Source: Streptomyces broussonetiae (GTDB lineage Bacteria; Actinomycetota; Actinomycetes; Streptomycetales; Streptomycetaceae). From it: DNA of 64,000 nucleotides. How positions within the stretch are numbered: the stretch's first letter is position 1; each line of letters starts with the position of its first letter. The position numbers and the translations under genes were made by a program. Below the pieces are notes generated by a model. It searched no databases. It had not been told where the DNA came from and saw only the letters and a list, made by a program, of their open reading frames with translations. Below are positions 52,183 to 61,852 of the stretch, piece after piece. The stretch lies in assembly GCF_009796285.1 (NCBI RefSeq), contig NZ_CP047020.1:8680001-8744000 (forward strand), given 5' to 3'.

Positions 52183-53589
52183 CTAGTCGAGCCGGTCCAC
52201 CTGACGGAGCCGGTTCGTCACGTCCAGCGCGGCGACCTTGTACGACTCCGCCAGCGTCGGATAGTTGAACACCGCGTTGACCAAGTAGTCCACCGTGCCC
52301 CCGCACCCCATCACGGACTGCCCGATGTGGATCAGCTCGGTCGCGCCGGAACCGAAGCAGTGCACTCCCAGCAGGGTGCGGTCCACCGGGGAGACCAGTA
52401 GCTTCAGCATGCCGTGGGAGTCGCCGATGATCTGTCCCCGGGCCAGTTCCCGGTACCGGGCCACCCCCGCCTCGAACGGCACCGAGTCCTTTGTCAGCTG
52501 GTCCTCGGTCCGGCCGACGAAGCTGATCTCCGGAATCGTGTAGATCCCTATCGGCTGCAGGTTGTGCATGCGCCCCACGGGCTCCCCGCACGCGTGGGAG
52601 GCGGCCGCCCGGCCCTGTTCCATGGACGTCGCCGCGAGCGCCGGGAAGCCGATCACGTCTCCGACGGCGTAGATGTGCGCCACCTCGGTGCGGTAGTACT
52701 CGTCCACCCGGATGCGGCCTCGCGCGTCCGCCCCGAGGCCGGCCCTGTCCAGCTGCAGGGCGTCCGTCAGGCCCTGGCGGCCCGCCGAGTACATCACCGC
52801 GTCCGCGGGGATCTTCTTGCCGCTCTCCAGCACGGTCAGCGTGCCCCGCGGATGCCGCTCCACCGCGGCCACGCTCTCCCCGAACCGGAAGGTGACGGCC
52901 AGGTCCCGCAGGTGGTACTTGAGCGACTCCACGACCTCGACGTCACACAGGTCCAGCATGCCCGGGCGCCGCTCCACCACGGTCACCCTGCTGCCCAGCG
53001 CCGCGAACATGCTCGCGTACTCCATGCCGATCACACCGGCCCCCACGATCACCATGGACCGCGGCACCCGCTCCAGCGAGAGGACGTTGTCCGAGTCCAT
53101 GATCGTCCGCCCGTCGAACTCGACACGGTCCGGGCGGGCCGGCCGGGTGCCGGTGGCGATCACGATGTGCTCGGCCCCGATCAGCCGCTCCCGGCCCGGG
53201 GCCTCGGACAGGGCGACCGTGTGCGGATCGGCGAAGCGGGCCGTCCCTGCGTACACCGTCACATGATTGCGGGCGAGCTGGTTGCGGACGACGTCCACCT
53301 CGCGGCCGACCACGTGCCGGGTGCGCGCGGTCAGGTCGGCGACGGTGATGTCCTCCTTCAGCCGGTAGCTCTGCCCGTACAGGTCACGCTGGGTGAGACC
53401 GGTCAGATACAGCACGGCCTCGCGCAGTGTCTTGGAAGGGATGGTGCCGGTGTGCAGGGAGACCCCACCGAGCATGTCGGGGCGGTCCACGACGGCGACC
53501 CGGCGGCCGAGCTTGGCCGCGGCGATGGCGGCCTTCTGACCGCCGGGTCCGGATCCGATGACGAGCATGTCGAAGTCGAAGTCGGGCAC
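52183..53589 (-). CDS. sthA: Soluble pyridine nucleotide transhydrogenase (SthA-like)
   Basis: 468 residues from a GTG at 53589, the length of SthA. FAD motif [39 protein letters not shown] where the redox-active cysteine pair of disulfide reductases is absent (as in SthA, which has one Cys at most), NAD(P) motif [19 protein letters not shown], and [12 protein letters not shown] for FAD. The C-terminal [14 protein letters not shown] and [11 protein letters not shown] fit. Transfers hydride between NADPH and NAD+. Mercuric or other flavoprotein reductases are excluded by the missing cysteines. Confidence 0.88.
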   Translation of the reverse strand: MPDFDFDMLVIGSGPGGQKAAIAAAKLGRRVAVVDRPDMLGGVSLHTGTIPSKTLREAVLYLTGLTQRDLYGQSYRLKEDITVADLTARTRHVVGREVDVVRNQLARNHVTVYAGTARFADPHTVALSEAPGRERLIGAEHIVIATGTRPARPDRVEFDGRTIMDSDNVLSLERVPRSMVIVGAGVIGMEYASMFAALGSRVTVVERRPGMLDLCDVEVVESLKYHLRDLAVTFRFGESVAAVERHPRGTLTVLESGKKIPADAVMYSAGRQGLTDALQLDRAGLGADARGRIRVDEYYRTEVAHIYAVGDVIGFPALAATSMEQGRAAASHACGEPVGRMHNLQPIGIYTIPEISFVGRTEDQLTKDSVPFEAGVARYRELARGQIIGDSHGMLKLLVSPVDRTLLGVHCFGSGATELIHIGQSVMGCGGTVDYLVNAVFNYPTLAESYKVAALDVTNRLRQVDRLD

Positions 53590-53688
53590 CCTCGGGAGTC
53601 TGACAGGCCCCGGCCCGGTGCGTAAGGGACCGCGGAGCCGCGCCTTGCACACGGCCCCGCGAGCCCCGGGATCGGTTCCCCGGACGCC

Positions 53689-53892
53689 CTACGGCATCAG
53701 CTTCTCGACGGCCTTGGGGTCCGTCTCGAGCTTGCGTCGGGCCCAGTCCAGATTCTTGGGAGTGACGTCCCTGCCTGCCGCCATCGCCAGATCCTCCGGG
53801 GTGACACCCTGGGAGGGAGCGCTGTGGAGCAGGGCGTCCGGGGTGCAGTGGTCGTCGGACGACCGGGACTCGTCGGGTGTGGTTGTCGACAT
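53689..53892 (-). CDS. Small hypothetical protein
   Basis: 67 residues from an ATG with GGAGGAGG just upstream, the best ribosome-binding site in this region. Acidic and soluble: MSTTTPDESRSSDD, ALLHSAPSQGVTPEDLAMAAGRDVTPKNLDWARRKLE, LMP end. The repeated VTPEDLA/VTPKNLD pattern suggests two helix starts. Function unknown. Divergent from the GH15 gene at 54046. Confidence 0.7.
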   Translation of the reverse strand: MSTTTPDESRSSDDHCTPDALLHSAPSQGVTPEDLAMAAGRDVTPKNLDWARRKLETDPKAVEKLMP

Positions 53893-54045
53893 GATGCCTC
53901 CTCCTCGGTCCGGATGACCGCATCCGTGCCGGTGCCGCCGTACGGGGCACACTCTCACCATTGCCCCCACCTCCTTCCCACGCCACCGGAGAGCACTCGC
54001 TTCTAAGCTGGAAAACATCCAGCACCACACACCGGGAGGCCGCCG

Positions 54046-55896
54046 ATGGCCGAGACCCCGTTCGCCGAGGACGTACGCCCCGGCCCGCGCTATCTGCCGA
54101 TCGCCGAGCACGGACTCATCGGAGACCTGCGCAGCGTGGCCCTGGTCGGCACCAACGGCACGATCGACTGGTACTGCTGCCCGTCCTTCGACGCCCCCAG
54201 CGTCTTCGCGGCCATCCTCGACGCCGAGCGCGGTGGCTCCTTCGAGCTGGCCGCCACCGTGCCCGCGCGTACCAAGCAGTTCTACTTCCCCGACACCAAC
54301 GTCCTGATCACCCGCTTCTACACCGAGGACGGCGTCGGCGAGGTGCAGGACTTCATGCCGGTGACCGGCGACGGCACGGCCGGCGCGGGCAACGGGGCCC
54401 GGCACCGGCTGATCCGGCGCGTGGTCTGCGTCCGCGGCACCGTCCCCTTCCGGGTGCTGGTCGCCCCACGCTTCGGCTACGGCGCCGTCCCGCACACCCT
54501 GCGCACCGTCGACGACCTCGTCGTCTTCGAGTCCGCCGTGCAGTGCCTGGCGCTGACCTCCACGGTCGCCCTGGAGTGCGACGCCCGGGACGCGCGCGCC
54601 GACTTCAAGCTGGGCGAGGGCGAGACAGCCGTGTTCGCTCTCGACCAGGTCAGCGACGAGGTGTCCCCCCGGTGCTGCCCGCATGCCGAGGCCGAGCAGG
54701 AGTTCAACGCCACGGTCTGCTACTGGCGGCGCTGGCTGCGCCAGTCCCGCTACCGGGGCCGCTGGCGCGAGATGGTGCACCGCTCCGCCCTCACCCTCAA
54801 GCTGCTCACCTACGCCCCCACCGGCGCCATCGTCGCCGCCCCCACCACCAGCCTGCCCGAACAGCTCGGCGGCGAGCGCAACTGGGACTACCGGTACGTA
54901 TGGGTGCGCGACGCCGCCTTCGCCGTGTACGCGCTGCTGCGGCTCGGCTTCAGCGGTGAGGCCGAGGCGTTCATGCGCTTCCTGACCACGAACGTCAGCC
55001 CCTGCGACACCGGCGCGGGCTCCCCGCCGCTGCAGATCATGTACGGCATCGACGGCCGCACCGACCTGCCCGAGCGCGTACTGCCACACCTGGAGGGCCA
55101 TCTCGGCTCCGCCCCGGTCCGGGTCGGCAACGCCGCCGCCGACCAGCTCCAGCTGGACATATACGGCGCCCTGATCGACTCGATCTACCTCTACGACAAG
55201 TGGGCCCAGCCGATCCCCAGCGACCAGTGGGACGACGTGTGCAAGCTGGTCGACTGGGTCTGCGCCCACTGGGACCAGCCCGACGAGGGCGTGTGGGAGA
55301 CCCGCGGCGGCCGCAAGAACTTCACATACTCGCGGCTGATGTGCTGGGTCGCCATCGAACGGGCCATGCGCCTCGCCCGCCGCCGCGGGCTGCCCGCCAA
55401 CCTGTCCCGCTGGGGCCGCTCCCGCGACGCCATCTACCGGCGGATCATGGACCGCGGCTGGTCACAGCGGCGCGGCGCCTTCGTGCAGTACGAGGGCGGC
55501 GACGTCCTCGACGCCTCGCTGCTGATGATGCCGCTCGGCAAGTTCGTCGCCCCCACCGACCCCAAGTGGCTGGCCACCCTCGACGCCCTGACCGAGGACC
55601 TGGTCTCCGACTCCCTCGTCTACCGCTACGACCCGCAGGCCAGCCCCGACGGACTGCGCGGCGACGAGGGCACCTTCTCCATCTGCTCCTTCTGGTACGT
55701 CGAGGCACTGGTCCGGGCCGGCCGGGTCGACGAGGCCCGGCTGGCCTTCGAGAAGATGCTCACCTACGCCAACCACCTCGGCCTGTACGCCGAGGAGATC
55801 GGCCGCACCGGCGAGCAACAGGGCAACTTCCCACAGGCGTTCACCCATCTGTCCCTGATCAGCGCCGCGTTCAACCTCGACCGCGCCCTGGGCTGA
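54046..55896 (+). CDS. GH15-family glucoamylase/trehalase-like protein
   Basis: 616 residues, GGGAGG before the ATG, no signal peptide, so cytoplasmic. The N-terminal beta domain (YLPIAEHGLIGDLRSVALVG, IDWYCCPSFDAPSVFAAILD) and the (alpha/alpha)6 barrel with NWDYRYVWVRDAAF and the late EEIGRTGEQQGNFPQAFTH are typical of streptomycete GH15 glucodextranase/trehalase relatives. Probably hydrolyses trehalose or alpha-glucans; the exact substrate is not determined. A perfect terminator hairpin starts at its stop codon. Confidence 0.87.
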   Translation: MAETPFAEDVRPGPRYLPIAEHGLIGDLRSVALVGTNGTIDWYCCPSFDAPSVFAAILDAERGGSFELAATVPARTKQFYFPDTNVLITRFYTEDGVGEVQDFMPVTGDGTAGAGNGARHRLIRRVVCVRGTVPFRVLVAPRFGYGAVPHTLRTVDDLVVFESAVQCLALTSTVALECDARDARADFKLGEGETAVFALDQVSDEVSPRCCPHAEAEQEFNATVCYWRRWLRQSRYRGRWREMVHRSALTLKLLTYAPTGAIVAAPTTSLPEQLGGERNWDYRYVWVRDAAFAVYALLRLGFSGEAEAFMRFLTTNVSPCDTGAGSPPLQIMYGIDGRTDLPERVLPHLEGHLGSAPVRVGNAAADQLQLDIYGALIDSIYLYDKWAQPIPSDQWDDVCKLVDWVCAHWDQPDEGVWETRGGRKNFTYSRLMCWVAIERAMRLARRRGLPANLSRWGRSRDAIYRRIMDRGWSQRRGAFVQYEGGDVLDASLLMMPLGKFVAPTDPKWLATLDALTEDLVSDSLVYRYDPQASPDGLRGDEGTFSICSFWYVEALVRAGRVDEARLAFEKMLTYANHLGLYAEEIGRTGEQQGNFPQAFTHLSLISAAFNLDRALG

Positions 55897-55929
55897 CCGG
55901 CACACCGGCCGGGCCGTCCGGTGTGCCGG
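55897..55929 (+). terminator. Perfect hairpin immediately after the GH15 gene
   Basis: CCGGCACACCGG (55897-55908) and CCGGTGTGCCGG (55918-55929) form a 12-bp perfect stem with a 9-base loop, one base after the TGA. Confidence 0.85.
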
Positions 55930-56296
55930 CTCGGTTCAGGTGAACGGGAGCCGGTGACCGGTCCGGTGGAGCGTGTCCGGGTACGGTTGCCGTACAGGCG
56001 GCTGTCGCGGATTGCCGTGGCGAACCTGGTGAACCGTGTGCCGGTGTCCGTGCGGCCCGTGCCGTCGCCGGGATCGGGTCCGGGGCCGGCCGCCGTCATC
56101 CCGGCGGCGATCTCCGCCTCCGGACGGTCGTCCGCCGGCCCCTGCTCGACACCGCCTTCGGCGACGACCGTGGCGGCGGCCTCGGCGAGGTCGTCGAAGC
56201 CCGCAGCCTCGGCGGCCCGCCGCACCAGCACGGCCACCTCGGCGAGCGGCTGCTCCTCACCGGCCGCCCGCACCTGCCGCAACGCGCCCGCGGTGC
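55930..56296 (-). other. 367-base interval with a GC-biased open frame on the reverse strand (possible gene remnant)
   Basis: Just downstream of the SpoIIE-type gene, the reverse frame from a TTG at 56282 reads RQVRAAGEEQPLAEVAVLV, RRAAEAAGFDDLAEAAATVV with nearly all G/C third positions over about 70 codons, as in real genes. It has no good ribosome-binding site and runs on through the convergent GH15 terminator, so the end is lost. It may be a small remnant or an unrecognised short gene. I assign no function. Confidence 0.35.
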
Positions 56297-59035
56297 CTAC
56301 GGCAGCGGCTGCTCCGCCCAGATGATCTTGCCGTCGGGGGAGTAGCGGGTGCCCCAGCGCTCGGCCAGCTGCGCGACCAGGAACAGGCCCCGCCCGCCCT
56401 CGTCGGTGCTCGCCGCGTACCGCAGATGCGGTGACGTCGTGCTGCGGTCGGAGACCTCGCAGATCAGCGTACGGTCGCGCAGCAGCCGTACGCCGATCGG
56501 GCCGCGCCCGTAGCGGATGGCGTTGGTGACCAGCTCGCTCAGGATCAGCTCCGTCGTGAAGTCCAGCTCCTCAAGGCCCCAGTCGGCCAGCTGCCGGGTC
56601 ACCGAGGCCCGCACCTGCGACACCGCAGCCGGGTCGGACGGCACCTGCCACTCGGCGACCCGGTCGGCACCCAGCACCCGGGTACGGGCGACGATCAGCG
56701 CGACGTCGTCGTCCGGCCGGTCCGGCAGCCGCTCCAGCACGGTACGGCAGGTCTCCTCCGGCGAGGCGCCCGGCGTGCGGCGCAGGGCGTCGCGCAACAG
56801 CTCGAGACCCTCGTCGATGTCCCGGTCGCGGTCCTCCACCAGCCCGTCGGTGTACAGCACCAGGCGGGTGTCCTCGGCCAGCTCCAGCTCGGCCGTCTCG
56901 AACGGCAGCCCGCCCAGCCCCAGCGGCGGACCCGCCGGCACCTCGGGGAACTCCACGCTGCCGTCGGGCCCCACCAACGCCGGCGGCGGATGGCCGGCCC
57001 GGGCCAGGGAGCAGCGCCGTGAGACCGGGTCGTAGACGGCGTACAGACAGGTCGCGCCGGTGATCGCGGCCGAGCCGTCGACGGACATCTCGTCCTGGTC
57101 GATCCGGCCCACCAACTCATCCAGCAGACCCAGGAGTTCGTCGGGCGGCAGATCCAGCGAGGCGAAGTTGTGCACCGCCGTGCGCAGCCGGCCCATGGTG
57201 GCCGCCGCGTGCAGCCCGTGCCCCACCACGTCCCCCACCACCAGCGCCACCCGGGCTCCGGACAGCGGCAGCACGTCGAACCAGTCGCCGCCCACCCCGG
57301 ACTGCGCCGGCAGATAGCGGTAGGCGATCTCCAGCGCGTCCTGCTCGGGCAGCGTGCGCGGCAGCAGACTGCGCTGCAGGGTGACCGCCATGCTGTGCTC
57401 GCGGGTGTAGCGGCGGGCGTTGTCGATGGAGACCGCCGCCCGCGCGACCAGCTCCTCGGCGAGCGCCAGCTCCTCGGAGTCGAAGGGCTGCGGCTTCTCC
57501 GAGCGCCAGAAGTTCGCCACCCCCAGCACCAGGCTGCCCGCCTTGAGCGGCACGGTGATCAGCGAGTGGATGCCGTACTCCAGCACCTGGTTCGTGCGCT
57601 CCAGGTCCTGCGCGCGCCAGCCGGGCGCGTCCCGCAGGCTGGGCACCACCACCGACTGCCCGGTGGTCAGACTGCGCGCCTGCGGCGAGGTGGTCACGAA
57701 CCGGATGCGCTCGCCGACCGGGTACAGCGGGGAGTCCTTGCGGACACCGGCGAGCGCCGTACGGCGCAGCGCGGTGCCCGGCCGCGGCTCCTCCCCGTGC
57801 AGCACCGCGTCGAAGAGGTCCACCGTCGCGAAGTCCGAGAACCGGGGCACCGCCAGCTCTGCCAGCTCCTCCGCGGTACGGGTCACGTCCAGGCTGGTGC
57901 CGATGCCCACTCCGGCGTCGTACAGCATGTTCAGCCGCTCGCGCGCCACCTCCGCGCGGCCGGACAGGGCCCGCAGCTCGGTGGAGTCGCGCAGCGTGGT
58001 GACACTGCCGGCCGGGCCGCCGCGCAGATCGGTGGGGCGCTGGTTGATCGCCAGCAGCCGGTCCTTGACCAGGTGCACCTCGTCCGTCGCCACCCGTCCG
58101 GAGGCCAGCAGCGCAGCCGTCTCGTCGTCCAGGTCCAGCTCCAGCACGCTGCGCTGCTCCGCGTCCTGCGGCAGGTCCAGCAGCCGGTGCGCCTCGTCGT
58201 TGGCGAGCAGCAGCCGGCCGCCGTCGCCGACGATCAGCACGCCCTCGCGGACCGCGTGCAGCACCGCGTCGTGATGCTCGTACATGCGGGTCATCTCGTA
58301 CGGCCCGAGACCGTGCGTCTGACGCAGCAGCCGTCTGCTGACCAGGGCGGTGCCGGCGGTCGCCAGCACGAGGGCCGCCGCAGCCGCCGCCAGCAGCAGG
58401 GGCATCTGCTGGTTGGCGGCCCCGCCCACGTGCTCCGTGGTGATCCCCGCCGAGACCAGCCCCACCACCTTGCCGGCAGAGTCCTTCACCGGGACCACGA
58501 CCTGCACCAGCGGCCCTATCGTGCCGTTGACATGCTCGATGACCGTGCCGCCGGCCACCGCCGGGGCGATGGTGCCGACGAACTTCTTGCCGATCCGGCC
58601 CGGCTTGGGGTGTGTGTAGCGGATGCCGTCGGTGTTCATCACGACGACGAAGTCCACGCCGGTCGACTTGCGTACGGCCTCCGCCTTGGGCTGCAGCACC
58701 TTCGTCGGGTCCGCGGTGCGCAGCGCGGCCGCGGTGCCCGGCGCGTTGGCGAACGTCTGCGCCACCGCGAGCGAACGGTTGCGGGCCTCGGTGTCACTGT
58801 CGCGCTGCACCTGGAGCAGCTGTGCCACCACGGCCGCGACGACCAGCAGCAGCACGATCACCACTTGGAAGAGGAAGACCTGCCCGGCGACGCTGCGCCC
58901 GGTCACCGCCGACCGCAGCGCCCCCGCCCGGCCGCCGCCCTTGCCCGGGCCGTCCGAGACCGGGCCCTTGGGTGCGCGCGGGGGCCCGGACGTTCGGGGC
59001 GGCCGGGTCGCGGACCGGCCGGACAGTCGCACCAT
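56297..59035 (-). CDS. SpoIIE-type PP2C phosphatase with membrane sensor, PAS, GAF and anti-sigma kinase-like domains
   Basis: 912 residues from the ATG at 59035. Order: transmembrane helix near 50-76, extracytoplasmic DcuS/CitA-like sensor of about 130 residues (GVDFVVVMNTDGIRYTHP, VVPVKDSAGKVVGLVSAG), second helix near 205, PAS, GAF, then the SpoIIE PP2C domain (GGDWFDVLPLSG, VVGDVVGHGLHAA, DDVALIV) and finally an HATPase/RsbW-like domain (TTELILSELVTNAIRYG, DEGGRGLFLVAQL). Phosphatase and kinase in one chain suggest control of an anti-sigma factor antagonist. Upstream -10-like TAGACA suggests near-leaderless expression. Confidence 0.85.
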   Translation of the reverse strand: MVRLSGRSATRPPRTSGPPRAPKGPVSDGPGKGGGRAGALRSAVTGRSVAGQVFLFQVVIVLLLVVAAVVAQLLQVQRDSDTEARNRSLAVAQTFANAPGTAAALRTADPTKVLQPKAEAVRKSTGVDFVVVMNTDGIRYTHPKPGRIGKKFVGTIAPAVAGGTVIEHVNGTIGPLVQVVVPVKDSAGKVVGLVSAGITTEHVGGAANQQMPLLLAAAAAALVLATAGTALVSRRLLRQTHGLGPYEMTRMYEHHDAVLHAVREGVLIVGDGGRLLLANDEAHRLLDLPQDAEQRSVLELDLDDETAALLASGRVATDEVHLVKDRLLAINQRPTDLRGGPAGSVTTLRDSTELRALSGRAEVARERLNMLYDAGVGIGTSLDVTRTAEELAELAVPRFSDFATVDLFDAVLHGEEPRPGTALRRTALAGVRKDSPLYPVGERIRFVTTSPQARSLTTGQSVVVPSLRDAPGWRAQDLERTNQVLEYGIHSLITVPLKAGSLVLGVANFWRSEKPQPFDSEELALAEELVARAAVSIDNARRYTREHSMAVTLQRSLLPRTLPEQDALEIAYRYLPAQSGVGGDWFDVLPLSGARVALVVGDVVGHGLHAAATMGRLRTAVHNFASLDLPPDELLGLLDELVGRIDQDEMSVDGSAAITGATCLYAVYDPVSRRCSLARAGHPPPALVGPDGSVEFPEVPAGPPLGLGGLPFETAELELAEDTRLVLYTDGLVEDRDRDIDEGLELLRDALRRTPGASPEETCRTVLERLPDRPDDDVALIVARTRVLGADRVAEWQVPSDPAAVSQVRASVTRQLADWGLEELDFTTELILSELVTNAIRYGRGPIGVRLLRDRTLICEVSDRSTTSPHLRYAASTDEGGRGLFLVAQLAERWGTRYSPDGKIIWAEQPLP

Positions 59036-59118
59036 GTGCCCATGTCTACACTGCCCTGCGCCGCGAGGCGAGACTGTCGCCCGGACCGACACGCGCCGCC
59101 CGGTCCGGCGCGCCGCTG

Positions 59119-61623
59119 TCATGGCCCGGGCGGGGGAGCCGAACGGCGGGCAGCGAGGAGCAGCGCCACGTCGTCGGGGCGGTCGGCGGCATGCCGGGCG
59201 GTGGCGGTGAGCCGGTCGGCGACCCCGGCCAGCGAGCGCCCGCCGCGCCGCCCGGCGGCGGACCCGGCCCTGGAGAGCGCGAGGCGCAGCGCGGCGATGC
59301 CGTCGTCGATGTCGGCCCCCGGCCGCTCCACCAGCCCGTCCGTGTACAGGGCGAGGATCGCGTCCGGCTCCAGCAGCAGCCCGGCCACCGGATACCGGGC
59401 CTGCGGATCCACACCGAGGACGACCCCGCCCGGAATGTCCAGCAGCCGGGTGCGGCCGTCGGGGGAGCGCAGCAGCGGCGGCGGATGCCCCGCACGGGCG
59501 ACCCGGGCCCGGCCGGTGGCCGGGTCCAGCCGCAGATAGCAGCAGCTGGCGAACTGGCCGGGATCGAGATCGATCAGCAGACGGTTGGTGCCGCTCATCA
59601 CCTCGTCCGGCGGCCGGTCGCCCAGCGCGAACGCGCGCACGGCACTGCGCAGCTGCCCCATCGTGGCCGCCGCCTGTACCCCGTGCCCCTGCACATCGCC
59701 GATCACCAGGGCGATCGCGTCACCGGCCTCGACCACGTCGTACCAGTCGCCGCCCACGTCCATGCCCTGTGTGCCCGGCAGGTACCGGCCGGCGGTCTCC
59801 ACCCGGGGATGCGTCGACAGCCGGCGCGGCAGCAGCGCCTGCTGCAGGCCCCGGGCGAGGGCCGCCTCGCTGTCGTAGCGCTGCGCCCGCTCCATGGCGT
59901 GCGCGATCAGCCCGGCGAGCGCGGTGAGCACGGTGCGTTCCTCGGTGCTGATGCAGCGCGAGCGGTCGAAGCCGAGGATGCACGAGCCGACCGGGCGGCC
60001 GGAGGCGATCAGCGGCAGAAAGGCCCGCGCGCCCTCGGTCGCGTCCAGCGGGATGCCCGGGTAGGCGGCCGTCAGCTGCTGCATCGACTCGAAGAACAGC
60101 GGCCGCCCCGTGGTCAGGGTCTCCACACCGGGCAGGTGCGCATCCAGCCCGGTCCCCTCGAACGGGGCGAGGAAGCCCGGCGGGAAGCCCGTCTCCCAGG
60201 CCAGATACAGATGCCGGTCCTGCAGCAGGTAGATGGCCAGGCAGCGGCCGCCGAACGCGGGCAACAGCTCCTGCATGACCACCGCCGACACCTGGCGGGC
60301 GGTCACCGCGTCCGTCAGTGCGATGGCCAGGGCGATCGGCCGGTACAGCGGCGCCAGCGAGTGGTCGGCCGGCTCCTGGGGCAGCTGCGCAGGAAGGACC
60401 GACCCGGCCGGTGTGTCCATGCGGGTGGCCGGGGCGAGCGTGCAGGTCAGCAGGTCCTCGCCGGGATGCACCGAGACGGCGAGCCAGTCGCCCCCACCCG
60501 CCGCCTCGCCGTCACCGGCCGGGCGCTGTACATGGAAGTGAACCGGATCCGGGGCGAGCAGCGCACCCCGCAGATGATCGTCGCACGGCGGCCCGGTCAG
60601 CCACGGCATCGCCTCCCACAGCTCCCGCCCGACCAGCCGGCTGCGCTCGCATCCCGCGAACCGGGCCGCGGCCTCGTTGGCGTACACGATCAGCCCCAGC
60701 CGGTCCAGACAGAACACACCCTGCGGCAGCGGGTCGGCCGCGCTGTCCGTGGCCGAGGCCGGACGGGGATCGAAGACCACCCCGCCGACCCGTCCGGCCG
60801 CCGCGTCCTCCGCCGCCGACCACAAATCCAGCAGCCGCTCCGTGCCGTCCCGCGCCCGCAGGCTCAGCGGCGCACCGGGCGGTTTCCCGGCGGCGGTGTC
60901 GCGCAGCGCGGCCAGGATCCGGTCCGCGTCGAGCGGAGCCACGGCGCCCGCGAGCGCCGTGTCCGTGCCCGCGAACTCGCCGGGGAGCAGGCCGAGAAGT
61001 ACGTGCAGCCGGTCGTCCGCGCGCACCGCGCCGGTCACCGGATCCCAGCTGAACCGGCCGACGGCGGCCTGCGCGGACCGGCTCCCCGGCGGCCGTACGC
61101 ACAGCGGCTCTGCGTCCCAGACCACCACGCGGGGATCCCCGTCGGCGAGGCCGAGCAATTCGGCGCCGAGCCCCTCGGTGAGCCGGCCGAGCACCTCCTG
61201 GTCCAGTGGTTCTTCCGTGGGGTCCGCCACCGCCGGGCGCAGCACCGTGAGCACCCCGAGCGGCTCGCTCCCGCCGGGCACCGGCAGATGGACCGACCCG
61301 AACGGGAAGGGCAGGCCCGCCGCGAACTGCGGGTAACGGCGCACCGTCTCGGCGGCGTTCGCGAGTACCACCTTCACACCGAGCCGGTAGGCGTCGGCCA
61401 CGGGGAAGGGACGGGCCACGTGCAGCCGCCACCACGGGCGGAACAGCGGGCCGGGCAGCCCGGCGAGCACCGCCAGGCGAAGCAGGCCCGGCGTGCCCGA
61501 GCGCAGGTACACGCCCGCCACCCGGCCGCCCGCCGCGTCGAGCGCACCGGTCGAGGCGTCCGCCAGCAGCGCGGCGAGTCTGGCCCGCGTACGGACCAGC
61601 TGCTCGCCGCCGCTCCCAGTCAT
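59119..61623 (-). CDS. SpoIIE-type PP2C phosphatase with PAS and GAF sensors, no kinase domain
   Basis: 834 residues from the ATG at 61623. No membrane segment. An N-terminal GAF-like region (LAALLADASTGALDAAGGRV) and two further sensor parts (PAS at about 360, GAF at about 510) precede the PP2C domain, GGDWYDVVEAGDAIALVIGDVQGHGVQAAATMG, RPDDVALLLAAR. All metal-ligand aspartates are in place. It would dephosphorylate an antagonist protein in response to cytoplasmic cues. The next gene downstream, 83 bases away, is the membrane-bound relative, so they probably act on the same partner. Confidence 0.85.
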   Translation of the reverse strand: MTGSGGEQLVRTRARLAALLADASTGALDAAGGRVAGVYLRSGTPGLLRLAVLAGLPGPLFRPWWRLHVARPFPVADAYRLGVKVVLANAAETVRRYPQFAAGLPFPFGSVHLPVPGGSEPLGVLTVLRPAVADPTEEPLDQEVLGRLTEGLGAELLGLADGDPRVVVWDAEPLCVRPPGSRSAQAAVGRFSWDPVTGAVRADDRLHVLLGLLPGEFAGTDTALAGAVAPLDADRILAALRDTAAGKPPGAPLSLRARDGTERLLDLWSAAEDAAAGRVGGVVFDPRPASATDSAADPLPQGVFCLDRLGLIVYANEAAARFAGCERSRLVGRELWEAMPWLTGPPCDDHLRGALLAPDPVHFHVQRPAGDGEAAGGGDWLAVSVHPGEDLLTCTLAPATRMDTPAGSVLPAQLPQEPADHSLAPLYRPIALAIALTDAVTARQVSAVVMQELLPAFGGRCLAIYLLQDRHLYLAWETGFPPGFLAPFEGTGLDAHLPGVETLTTGRPLFFESMQQLTAAYPGIPLDATEGARAFLPLIASGRPVGSCILGFDRSRCISTEERTVLTALAGLIAHAMERAQRYDSEAALARGLQQALLPRRLSTHPRVETAGRYLPGTQGMDVGGDWYDVVEAGDAIALVIGDVQGHGVQAAATMGQLRSAVRAFALGDRPPDEVMSGTNRLLIDLDPGQFASCCYLRLDPATGRARVARAGHPPPLLRSPDGRTRLLDIPGGVVLGVDPQARYPVAGLLLEPDAILALYTDGLVERPGADIDDGIAALRLALSRAGSAAGRRGGRSLAGVADRLTATARHAADRPDDVALLLAARRSAPPPGP

Positions 61624-61852
61624 CGGCCCTGCCTCGTCCTGTGCGCCTTCCGGGTGGCTGACACAGCAAGAATGCGCCTGCAGGAGCACGGAACGCACCT
61701 CAGATGCGCACCACTCACCTGGCCTATCCAAGGGGAGGCCAGGTGGCGGGGGCCGCGATCGGCCATTCCTAATGGAGTGCGTACCGCTGCAGCCGTGCTG
61801 CAGCCGTACAAGGGGGGCGCTGAGGTGACCGCACCCGTCTACTGGAGCCGAG
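61624..61852. promoter_or_regulatory. Divergent intergenic region of the phosphatase and repeat-protein genes
   Basis: A 229-base gap between divergent genes with direct repeat CTGCAGCCGT at 61789 and 61799 and a local A+T-rich patch. No clear promoter pair or operator can be named, but both genes must be read from here. Confidence 0.4.

Noticed and set aside
52183-53589. Mercuric reductase or lipoamide dehydrogenase
   Set aside because: The paired redox cysteines after GG are absent; the region reads [12 protein letters not shown] as in SthA-type transhydrogenases.
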